From: Thermoplasmatales archaeon
GTDB taxonomy: Archaea > Thermoplasmatota > E2 > DHVEG-1
DNA length: 5,709 nt
Assembly (NCBI GenBank): GCA_023128855.1
Contig: JAGMDE010000112.1
Coordinates: 1 to 5,709 of the forward strand
Reading direction: 5' to 3'
Of the stretch, positions 1-5,585 are shown in pieces. The translations under genes were made by a program, and so were the position numbers. Position 1 is the first letter of the stretch. The number at the start of each line of letters is the position of its first letter. Under the pieces are notes generated by a model. That model saw only the letters and a list, made by a program, of their open reading frames with translations. It ran no database searches and was not told the DNA's origin.

Positions 1-278
1 ATGTCCTCATCAGGCGCACCTAAAAAAGTTGAGGGGATCACATCATGGAATGTATGGCTGATGGAAGTAGAGATTATGTAAACGCAAATTAAAACTAGAA
101 TAAATTCCTCAGAAAGTCCGTATTCAAATAGGAAACTAAAAGCCGTTACGATAGCACCTGATAAAGACAAAAGTATAAGGGCAATATTATTGACATGAAG
201 TCCTGGTAATAGCCCTGTTGCAATGCCGGTAATAACTCCTAGAACACAAAAAAGTATTACAAGAAGTAAAGGAAGCAC
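1..278 (-). CDS. TctA/DUF112 family membrane permease, N-terminal part (cut by window edge)
   Basis: This gene runs off the left edge; 92 codons are visible, starting with GTG at 278-276. The start is supported by a GGAG on the minus strand (plus 287-290), 8 nt upstream and overlapping the end of the preceding gene. The translation opens with a hydrophobic helix (about residues 2-20), then a GLLPGLH motif (22-28), a second hydrophobic stretch (32-50), a third (59-72), and the stretch SHTFHDVIPSTFLGAPDED (74-92). The GLLPG and SHTF..(D/I)P...FLGAPDED signatures are those I recognise from archaeal members of the TctA/DUF112 family, relatives of the large membrane subunit of tripartite tricarboxylate transporters. 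The substrate of the archaeal branch is not clear to me, and no TctB or TctC partner is visible here. It lies 5 nt after the OB-fold gene on the same strand, so the two are probably co-transcribed. Family call fairly sure, function not. Confidence 0.8.
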   Translation of the reverse strand, partial: MLPLLLVILFCVLGVITGIATGLLPGLHVNNIALILLSLSGAIVTAFSFLFEYGLSEEFILVLICVYIISTSISHTFHDVIPSTFLGAPDED

Positions 279-283
279 GTAGA

Positions 284-925
284 TTACTCCTGATTTACAA
301 GAAAAATTCCGTGTTTCTCATCATAAATCTCTAGTTGATATCTGAAAGTTTCTTCATCAAAAGAAAACTTACCTAAAATGCTGACTTTTTGGCCCGGGTA
401 AATTGTAACATTTTCTGGAATTCTGTAAAAAACGATAAGCGAATGCTTCTCCTCTAAATCTACAAGATAAAAATATGCATTTGATACTGACTCTATATAA
501 CCTGTAACATTGACATTCAGATCAAGGTATCGGGCAGGGCTTTGTGCAAGCTGCCAGAGAGGGAAAGAAATATTATTCCATTTTTCTACAATTTCAACAA
601 GACGAATATCATCTATAATTATCTCCCACGCGTCCTTGTATTTTTGTACTTCTCCAATTGCCTTTAGTTTATCGCCAAATTCAAGTTCGATTGCTCCTCC
701 AACAAAAATAGTAGCTGTAGCATTGTTTTCTTTGATTTTGATAATTTGGCTGCCCTGCCTCGTTGTCCGATAGCTTATTACCGTTCCTACAACGATTACT
801 TGTTTGCCCTCATACTCTGGTAGTTCATGTATGCCCACCAATGGCGGTTGAGAAAGTCTCGACAAAAAATATAGTAACAAAATACCCAAGATGGAAAACA
901 GCAAGGAGAAGTGTTTTAATTTCAT
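284..925 (-). CDS. Membrane-anchored protein with two OB-like folds
   Basis: A 213-residue protein. The ATG at 925-923 is preceded by a good AGGAGA ribosome binding site (plus 929-934). Residues 6-22 form one hydrophobic helix after a basic N-terminus (MKLKH), with no obvious lipobox, so it looks like a signal anchor with the rest outside the cell. Residues about 35-112 show an OB-fold pattern (VIVVGTV, a strand with NNATATIFV, then FGDKLKAIGEV). Residues about 130-208 repeat the pattern (VNVTGYI, FYLVDL, IYPGQKVSILGKF), giving two tandem OB-like domains. Four N-x-S/T sequons (Asn68, Asn118, Asn139, Asn172) fit an extracytoplasmic protein glycosylated by archaeal AglB. Related archaeal proteins are commonly labelled OB-fold nucleic-acid binding, but an outside location would argue for another ligand, or for DNA handled at the surface. 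The gene is followed by the TctA/DUF112 gene with a 5-nt gap. Confidence 0.75.
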   Translation of the reverse strand: MKLKHFSLLFSILGILLLYFLSRLSQPPLVGIHELPEYEGKQVIVVGTVISYRTTRQGSQIIKIKENNATATIFVGGAIELEFGDKLKAIGEVQKYKDAWEIIIDDIRLVEIVEKWNNISFPLWQLAQSPARYLDLNVNVTGYIESVSNAYFYLVDLEEKHSLIVFYRIPENVTIYPGQKVSILGKFSFDEETFRYQLEIYDEKHGIFLVNQE

Positions 926-1092
926 ATTTCTCCTTTTTTAATTTTATCATAACAATTTAAATATTATGTTACAAATATGCCTTTTTGTCTTTAAAATGCG
1001 CAATAATGGATGTTTTGTGTACTATTACGACAGAAAAAATTATAATAACCTCTTGCTCATTTAGCGTAAAAGCATCCGTTGGTGGGAGTTTA
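926..1092. promoter_or_regulatory. Divergent intergenic region between the OB-fold gene and cdc48
   Basis: These 167 bases separate two divergent genes, so they should hold promoters for both. For cdc48 the best TATA-like element is AATTATAATA near 1038-1047, preceded by an A-run (1033-1038) that could act as a BRE. Initiation about 25 nt downstream would give a leader of roughly 24 nt carrying the GGTGGGAG ribosome binding site (1081-1088). A second candidate, TTTAAAA near 990-996, would give a longer leader. For the minus-strand genes, the AT-rich block at 948-975 has several TATA-like options and I cannot choose between them. The longest reading frame for cdc48 opens at TTG 985, but that extension is not needed to explain the protein. 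Confidence 0.4.
1081..1088 (+). promoter_or_regulatory. Ribosome binding site that decides the cdc48 start
   Basis: GGTGGGAG lies just upstream of the ATG at 1093. GGTG ends 8 nt before the start and GGAG 4 nt before it, both matching the archaeal anti-Shine-Dalgarno sequence. The protein reading MKQKEAVLKISEAFQQDVG from this ATG lines up with the usual beginning of archaeal Cdc48/VAT N-domains. The 36 codons upstream, back to TTG 985, do not resemble anything in the family. Confidence 0.65.
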
Positions 1093-4000
1093 ATGAAACA
1101 GAAGGAAGCAGTATTAAAAATTTCAGAGGCATTTCAACAAGATGTAGGTTACGGAAGAGCCCGTATTGATCATCAAACTAGAGTGAATTTAGATTTATCT
1201 ATTGGGGATGTCATCGAAATTGAGGGGACAAAATCCACTGCCGCGGTTGTATGGAGATCGCATCCAACCGATGAAGGCAAAGGAATAATTCGTATTGATA
1301 ATTTAACAAGAAAAAACGCTGGAAGCGGTTTGGGAGAACGTGTAAAAATAAGAAGAGCCGAAGTAAAAGAGGCAAAAGAGGCAGTTCTGGCTCCATTGAT
1401 ATCAAAAGGACAACAAATTCAATTTGGCAGCGGAATTGGCAACTTAATAAAAAAGGGACTATTAAAAAGACCTCTTACTAAGGGAGACAGCGTCATTATT
1501 CCTGGAATCGCATTGTTTGGAAGTTCGCTTCCTTTTATTATTATTAATACAACTCCTGGCGGAATTGTTTTTATAAGCGAGGAGACTCAAATCAACGTTA
1601 AAGAAGAAGCTGCAAAAGAAATTGAGCTCGAAGGGCCCCGTGTAAGCTATGAAGATATCGGCGGTTTACATAATGAAATTTTAAAAATTAGAGAAATGAT
1701 TGAACTTCCTTTAAAGCATCCTGAGCTATTTGATAGGTTAGGAATAGACCCGCCTAAAGGAGTTTTGTTGCACGGGCCGCCGGGAACAGGTAAAACACTT
1801 ATAGCTAAGGCGGTAGCAAATGAATCAGGTGCAAACTTTTACACAATCAATGGTCCAGAAATCATGTGTGTTGATGGTGAAACGAAAATATTTACGAATC
1901 CGAGAGGGCATGTTAAAGCAAAAGACGTATTTGAAAAAGAAGGGGAAGTGTTTGAAAATAACAGTAGTATCACTATTAAACTTGAGCATCCGTTATCTAC
2001 ATATGCTTTCAAAGATGAGAAAATAGTTAAAGCAAAAATAACACATGTCACAAAGCTTACTGCTCCAACCTATAAAATAACAATCAGCGATGGTAATGAA
2101 ATTAAAACATCTAATAACCAGCCGTTCCTCGTTTATGATAAGGGCTCGCTTGTATGGAAAAGAGTATCGGATCTTGAAGAAGGAGATTATGTTGCTAGAT
2201 TAAACGACATTAAAACAGAAGAAAAAAAGTATAAAATACGTCCGAGTAAAATAAAAAACCTTGTAAAAATCGATGACAAGTATGTAGTGAAAAGCAGGAA
2301 CTTGTCAAGAAGCAATCTTATAAAATTACCAGAGGAATCTTCTGAAGGGTTAATGGAATTCCTCGGATTAATTGTATCTGATGGAAATATAAGTAAAAAA
2401 GATGATGCAATAACCTTTGCTAACAACGACAAAGATTTGATTAATCGGTTTAAACTGCTTTTAGAAAATTTATTTGACATTACAAAAACCAAGAAATATG
2501 ATGACGGTCGACTGGTTACATATTCAAAAACACTTGTTATGTTTCTGAAGCACCTTGGTTTCAAATATGATAATAAACTCAGCATACCTGGTTATTTTTA
2601 TAAACTACCAAATGAACAAGTGATGGCTTTTATACGTGGGTATTTTGACGGAGATGGAACTGTTGCAATGACAGGAAAATATCCAACTCCTAAACTTTAC
2701 AGTGTTTCAAAAGAGTTTATGCAAGAGTTGCAATCACTGCTTCAAATTAAGTTAAAAATCTCTTCAAAAATAAATTTACATAAAACACCAAAAGGCAGCC
2801 TATATGCATTATCTATTAGAGGCTATGAAGGGAGAGTAAAATTCTTAGAAATTGGGTCATCGAATTCGACTAAGATGAAAAAACTTGAGCGAATAAAAGA
2901 GGTTAAGAGAATTAAAGAGTTCCAAGATATTCCGTATCCTTCTCTCTTGGTAAATGAAATCAAAGACAAGTTGCCTTATAAAAAATATAGGAATAAAGAT
3001 TATTACGTCTATAATGTAGGCAATATAACAAAACATGCTCTTGATGTTCTCTATTGTTTAGCAGCCGATAATGATATTTTAACAGAGGGCATAAAAACAG
3101 AATACTACACTCTGATGAGAGAGGATGTTGGATGGGAACGAATTGAGTCAAAGGAATTCATTGGAGAACAGGAGCTATATGATTTCACAGTAGACAAAGA
3201 CAGTTTTATTGGTGGATCGTATTTCTTCTTGCATAACTCAAAGTTCTACGGTCAAAGTGAAGAAAATCTGAGGAAAATATTTGAAGAAGCTGAAAAAAAT
3301 GCACCATCAATCATATTCTTGGATGAGATAGATGCAATTGCACCAAAAAGAAGCGAGGTTCATGGAGAGGTTGAAAGACGTGTTGTATCCCAAATGTTGA
3401 CATTAATGGATGGGCTAAAAGGTAGGGGCAAACTAATTGTCATAGGCGCCACGAATATTCCTGATGTTCTTGACCCCGCGTTACGAAGACCGGGGCGGTT
3501 CGACAGGGAAATCAGAATAGATGCCCCAGACCGAAACGGGAGAAAGGAAATTTTGCAGATTCATACTCGAAGCATGCCAATGGGAAAGGATGTTAACTTA
3601 GATGATTTGTCAGAGTTCACATACGGCTATGTTGGAGCCGACCTTGCAGCATTAGCAAGAGAAGCTGCGATGCATACCTTGCGCAGATATCTTCCAGACA
3701 TCGATCTTGAAAAACCTATCCCTGTTGGCATTCTTGAAAAAATGGAAGTTACAATGGATGATTTCAAAGCAGCCCACCGTGGAATAGAGCCATCTGCGAT
3801 GAGAGAGTTCTTAATAGAAATACCAAAAGTCACTTGGGATGATATCGGGGGTCTAAAATCCGTAAAACAACAGCTTAGAGAAGCAGTTGAATGGCCATTA
3901 ACAAAACCAGAGGTTTTCAAGAGAATGGGCATTACTCCGCCCAGAGGAATATTATTATATGGCCCTCCTGGGACCGGAAAGACATTACTTGCAAAAGCTG

Positions 4001-4674
4001 TCGCAAGTGAATCCAGTGCTAACTTTATATCTATCAAAGGCCCAGAGGTTATGAGTAAATGGGTAGGTGAAAGTGAAAAGGCAGTAAGAGAATTATTTAA
4101 GAAAGCACGCCAAGTTGCACCTACTATAGTATTTCTAGATGAGCTCGACGCTATCGCACCAAGTCGTGGAACAGATACTGGAACGCATGTTCATGACAGC
4201 GTCGTTAACCAATTACTCACAAGCATCGACGGTCTTGAAAGTATGGAAGGCGTTGTAGTTATAGGTGCAACAAATCGGCCGGATATCATTGATCAAGGAT
4301 TGCTTAGGCCGGGTCGTTTTGATAGATTGGTTTTAATTCATCCGCCTGAAAAAACCGCCCGGTTAGAAATATTTAAGATTCATACAAAAGACATGCCTCT
4401 CAGTAAAGATGTAAGCCTTGAAGATCTGGCAGACTTTTGTAAGAATTATACCGGTGCCGATATTGAAGCGTTGTGCCGAGAAGCAGCAATGATTGCTCTA
4501 AGAGAGGACGATAAAGCAAAAAAAGTTAAAAGAATACATTTTGATAAAGCAATGGACAGTGTACGTGCGTCAATCACGCCAGATATTGAAAAATTTTATA
4601 GCAGAATCTCTCAAACCTTAGGTAGTGGAATAGCCAAAAAAGATAAAAGCGTAAAAGATATTCAATATATGTAA
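1093..4674 (+). CDS. cdc48: Cdc48/VAT-type AAA+ ATPase (p97 homologue), intein-containing precursor
   Basis: The precursor has 1193 codons; removing the 457-residue intein leaves 736 residues, the normal length for archaeal Cdc48/VAT. In spliced numbering, residues 1 to about 180 form the two-part N-domain, which binds substrates and adaptors. D1 follows, with Walker A GPPGTGKT (228-235), pore loop KFYG (260-263), Walker B FLDE with Asp287/Glu288, and an RRPGRFDRE arginine-finger region. D2 has Walker A (500-507), pore loop KWVG, Walker B Asp559/Glu560 and LRPGRFDR. All catalytic motifs are intact in both rings. Cdc48 is a hexameric cytosolic unfoldase/segregase that threads proteins through its pore using ATP. 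The C-terminus ends in Gln-Tyr-Met, resembling the HbYX tail that docks ATPases on the 20S proteasome, but with Gln where a hydrophobic residue is expected. The start at ATG 1093 follows from the ribosome binding site and homology. A PRC-barrel gene follows after 30 nt, probably in the same transcript. Confidence 0.96.
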   Translation: MKQKEAVLKISEAFQQDVGYGRARIDHQTRVNLDLSIGDVIEIEGTKSTAAVVWRSHPTDEGKGIIRIDNLTRKNAGSGLGERVKIRRAEVKEAKEAVLAPLISKGQQIQFGSGIGNLIKKGLLKRPLTKGDSVIIPGIALFGSSLPFIIINTTPGGIVFISEETQINVKEEAAKEIELEGPRVSYEDIGGLHNEILKIREMIELPLKHPELFDRLGIDPPKGVLLHGPPGTGKTLIAKAVANESGANFYTINGPEIMCVDGETKIFTNPRGHVKAKDVFEKEGEVFENNSSITIKLEHPLSTYAFKDEKIVKAKITHVTKLTAPTYKITISDGNEIKTSNNQPFLVYDKGSLVWKRVSDLEEGDYVARLNDIKTEEKKYKIRPSKIKNLVKIDDKYVVKSRNLSRSNLIKLPEESSEGLMEFLGLIVSDGNISKKDDAITFANNDKDLINRFKLLLENLFDITKTKKYDDGRLVTYSKTLVMFLKHLGFKYDNKLSIPGYFYKLPNEQVMAFIRGYFDGDGTVAMTGKYPTPKLYSVSKEFMQELQSLLQIKLKISSKINLHKTPKGSLYALSIRGYEGRVKFLEIGSSNSTKMKKLERIKEVKRIKEFQDIPYPSLLVNEIKDKLPYKKYRNKDYYVYNVGNITKHALDVLYCLAADNDILTEGIKTEYYTLMREDVGWERIESKEFIGEQELYDFTVDKDSFIGGSYFFLHNSKFYGQSEENLRKIFEEAEKNAPSIIFLDEIDAIAPKRSEVHGEVERRVVSQMLTLMDGLKGRGKLIVIGATNIPDVLDPALRRPGRFDREIRIDAPDRNGRKEILQIHTRSMPMGKDVNLDDLSEFTYGYVGADLAALAREAAMHTLRRYLPDIDLEKPIPVGILEKMEVTMDDFKAAHRGIEPSAMREFLIEIPKVTWDDIGGLKSVKQQLREAVEWPLTKPEVFKRMGITPPRGILLYGPPGTGKTLLAKAVASESSANFISIKGPEVMSKWVGESEKAVRELFKKARQVAPTIVFLDELDAIAPSRGTDTGTHVHDSVVNQLLTSIDGLESMEGVVVIGATNRPDIIDQGLLRPGRFDRLVLIHPPEKTARLEIFKIHTKDMPLSKDVSLEDLADFCKNYTGADIEALCREAAMIALREDDKAKKVKRIHFDKAMDSVRASITPDIEKFYSRISQTLGSGIAKKDKSVKDIQYM
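1867..3237 (+). mobile_element. Cdc48 intein with LAGLIDADG homing endonuclease, atypical blocks B and F
   Basis: A 457-residue in-frame insertion splits the conserved extein string GPEIM/SKFYG in D1. It begins at Cys1 (1867-1869, block A CVDGETKIF) and ends LHN, with His456 and Asn457 (3232-3237), followed by Ser at +1. Block B reads GNEIKTSNNQPFLV at residues 76-89. Aligned to the usual G-x-E-I-K-V-T-x-x-H-P, the Thr is Ser82 and the His is Gln85 (CAG, 2119-2121). Block F reads YDFTVDKDSF at 438-447, with Asp445 where His is common; the block F Asp439 is kept. The endonuclease has two DOD motifs, FLGLIVSDG (acid Asp172) and IRGYFDGDG (acid Asp263), 91 residues apart, with a block D-like IPGYFYKLP before the second and a block H-like helix after it. 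Residues about 310-430 probably add DNA recognition. There are no stops or frameshifts, so splicing and homing may both be active. GC in sampled 60-nt lines is 27-33%, against 43-57% in extein lines, but the flanking genes are also AT-rich. Confidence 0.95.
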
Positions 4675-4690
4675 GATAATTAAATAAAAA

Positions 4691-4697
4691 AGGATGG
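4691..4697 (+). promoter_or_regulatory. Ribosome binding site of the PRC-barrel gene
   Basis: AGGATGG lies 7 nt before the ATG at 4705, inside the 30-nt gap after the cdc48 stop. The gap holds no terminator and no room for a full promoter, which favours a cdc48-PRC transcript. Confidence 0.5.
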
Positions 4698-4704
4698 AAA
4701 AATT

Positions 4705-4944
4705 ATGAAGATAACCGAAAACGAGCTTAGAGGAAAAACAGTTATGAGTGAAGAGGGGCTATATTTAGGAATTATGAGGAACACAACTGTTGATTCTAAA
4801 ACAGGGCAACTGTTAAACATATTAGTTGAACCTTCAGATGATATTGATCCGAGATTATATCATTTGGACCAGCAAGGCCAAATTATCTTTCCATTTGAAA
4901 CTATTAAATCAGTAAAAGATGTAATAATTATCGGGGGCCAATAA
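4705..4944 (+). CDS. Small PRC-barrel domain protein
   Basis: A 79-residue protein that is essentially a single PRC-barrel: an N-terminal ITENELRGKTVMSEEGLYLG, then IMRNTTVDSKTGQLLNILVEPS, and a closing strand with FPFETIKSVKDVIIIGG. The pattern 'choose strand, G-K-x-V, G-x-x-L-G, D-x-x-T-G-x-L' is that of archaeal stand-alone PRC-barrels. The fold is a small beta-barrel that acts as a protein-protein adaptor (RimM C-domain, photosynthetic reaction centre H subunit); in haloarchaea, PRC-barrel proteins of the CdpB type serve in cell division. No membrane segment or enzyme motif is present. The gene begins 30 nt after cdc48 and is very probably co-transcribed, so an adaptor role linked to Cdc48 or to division is a reasonable inference, not shown by the sequence. 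Length is normal for the family. Confidence 0.85.
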   Translation: MKITENELRGKTVMSEEGLYLGIMRNTTVDSKTGQLLNILVEPSDDIDPRLYHLDQQGQIIFPFETIKSVKDVIIIGGQ

Positions 4945-4963
4945 ACCCCCTAAAATGTTTTTT
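4933..4963 (+). terminator. GC hairpin plus T-run after the cdc48-PRC unit
   Basis: GGGGG (4933-4937) pairs with CCCCC (4946-4950) around an 8-nt loop, and a run of six T follows at 4958-4963. The left arm lies in the last codons of the PRC-barrel gene and the stop codon is in the loop. Archaeal termination depends mainly on T-tracts, so the T-run may matter more than the stem. The position between two convergent genes fits. The opposite strand has no comparable T-run beyond the stem, so use in both directions is doubtful. Confidence 0.5.
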
Positions 4964-4980
4964 AGTATTTAATGATAGAT

Positions 4981-5280
4981 TTATTTTCTCCTTCTAATTG
5001 AATGAAGATAATCTTCCAGAGTTTTTCCCATTCTCCATCCAAAATAACCAAGGAAAAAAGCCCAAAAACCACCAACACTTATCGTAGCAATATTTGTTAA
5101 AAATTGTTCTTGGTTAGATGCAAAAAACAGATAAATTGAAACAATAACTGTATAAATGATTATTAAGAAAAATATTGCCTTAACCATTGTAAGTGTCACT
5201 TTTACTGTTTTAGATGCTGTTCCTTCTACCAGTTTCATTACTTTGTCTTTAGTAATTATTTTTTTTCTTTTTATTCTCAC
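4981..5280 (-). CDS. Hypothetical small membrane protein, two transmembrane helices
   Basis: I do not recognise this 99-residue protein. It starts with GTG (5280-5278); the frame upstream is closed by a stop and offers no better start, although Met15 is an internal alternative. No Shine-Dalgarno is visible before either, so the mRNA could be leaderless. Residues 1-34 are strongly basic (MRIKRKKIITKDK and further Lys), residues about 35-54 form a hydrophobic helix, residues 63-82 form a second one rich in Gly and aromatic residues (GGFWAFFLGYFGW), and the end is basic again (IRRRK). By the positive-inside rule both termini should be cytoplasmic, with a short outer loop containing NQEQ. No catalytic motif is seen. 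It is convergent with the PRC-barrel gene, so a link to cdc48 is unlikely. One sampled 60-nt line has 23% GC, among the lowest in the window. Moderately sure it is a real gene because of its coherent topology. Confidence 0.6.
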   Translation of the reverse strand: MRIKRKKIITKDKVMKLVEGTASKTVKVTLTMVKAIFFLIIIYTVIVSIYLFFASNQEQFLTNIATISVGGFWAFFLGYFGWRMGKTLEDYLHSIRRRK

Positions 5281-5326
5281 CGTAATTAATAAAGGATGAT
5301 CTAATCTTTTTTACAATATTGTTAAT

Positions 5327-5350
5327 GATGCTAGGGGAGACCCCTTCATT
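5327..5350. repeat. G/C-rich hairpin in AT-rich sequence
   Basis: AGGGG (5333-5337) pairs with CCCCT (5341-5345) around an AGA loop. After a small internal loop, GATG (5327-5330) pairs with CATT (5347-5350), with one G-U. No T-run follows on the plus strand within 25 nt, and on the minus strand none follows until an A/T-rich stretch about 12 nt on. It sits about 50 nt upstream of the minus-strand membrane gene and could be an operator, a leader structure or part of a small RNA. Confidence 0.35.
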
Positions 5351-5458
5351 TCGTGTGGAAAACAAAATTGTGAGTATGTAATTTTAATAAAATTAAAAGA
5401 CGTGAGTATTTCCAGAAAGTTATAGATTTATTAGTATTTGAATTCTTCTATTTTTAAA

Positions 5459-5470
5459 ATTATAAATATA
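5459..5470 (+). promoter_or_regulatory. Candidate archaeal TATA box
   Basis: ATTATAAATATA follows an A-rich stretch that could serve as BRE. Its centre is about 25 nt before the ATG at 5490, which is the distance expected for a transcript starting at that codon. The surrounding DNA is very AT-rich, so a chance match is quite possible. Confidence 0.35.
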
Positions 5471-5489
5471 GAAAAATTATAAAATTAAA

Positions 5490-5585
5490 ATGCAAACAAA
5501 ATACCTTTCCACAGGAAACAAAGGCCTTCCCCCTGTTTCTCCCAACAGGAGAAAACAAGGAGAACAAGCATACATAAATTTTTAA
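5490..5585 (+). other. Possible 31-codon leaderless ORF
   Basis: An ATG at 5490, placed where the TATA-like box upstream would start a transcript, opens a 31-codon frame (beginning MQTKYLSTGNKGLPPVSP) ending at TAA 5583-5585. The peptide is hydrophilic, with a basic patch (NRRKQGEQ), and resembles nothing I know. The same frame stays open for another 20 codons after the stop. There is no Shine-Dalgarno, which would be consistent only with leaderless translation. A non-coding RNA from the same promoter is an equally good reading. Confidence 0.15.
5532..5556 (+). repeat. Two mutually exclusive short hairpins
   Basis: CCTGTT (5532-5537) can pair with AACAGG (5544-5549) around TCTCCC. Alternatively TTTCTCC (5536-5542) pairs with GGAGAAA (5548-5554) around CAACA. 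The arms overlap, so only one can form at a time. They lie just downstream of the TATA-like box, inside whatever RNA it would produce. Confidence 0.3.

Noticed and set aside
510..960. Plus-strand frames opposite the OB-fold gene (510-773 and 763-960)
   Set aside because: They are shadows of a minus-strand gene that has a coherent fold, a signal anchor and a strong ribosome binding site.
985..1092. N-terminal extension of Cdc48 from TTG 985 (36 extra codons)
   Set aside because: The ATG at 1093 has a good ribosome binding site and begins exactly where the family's N-domain starts. The upstream codons look like promoter and leader sequence, including the TATA-like element.
1820..2585. Additional frames on both strands inside the intein
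   Set aside because: The intein frame carries every recognisable motif; the others overlap it and show none.
1867..3237. Reading the insertion as an intron or as a lineage-specific Cdc48 domain
   Set aside because: It is in frame, opens with Cys and a block A motif, ends His-Asn before Ser, and contains LAGLIDADG motifs, which together define an intein.
5321..5420. C/D box small RNA suggested by ATGATGC near 5326-5332
   Set aside because: The C box match is imperfect and I found no convincing D, C' or D' boxes at the right distances.
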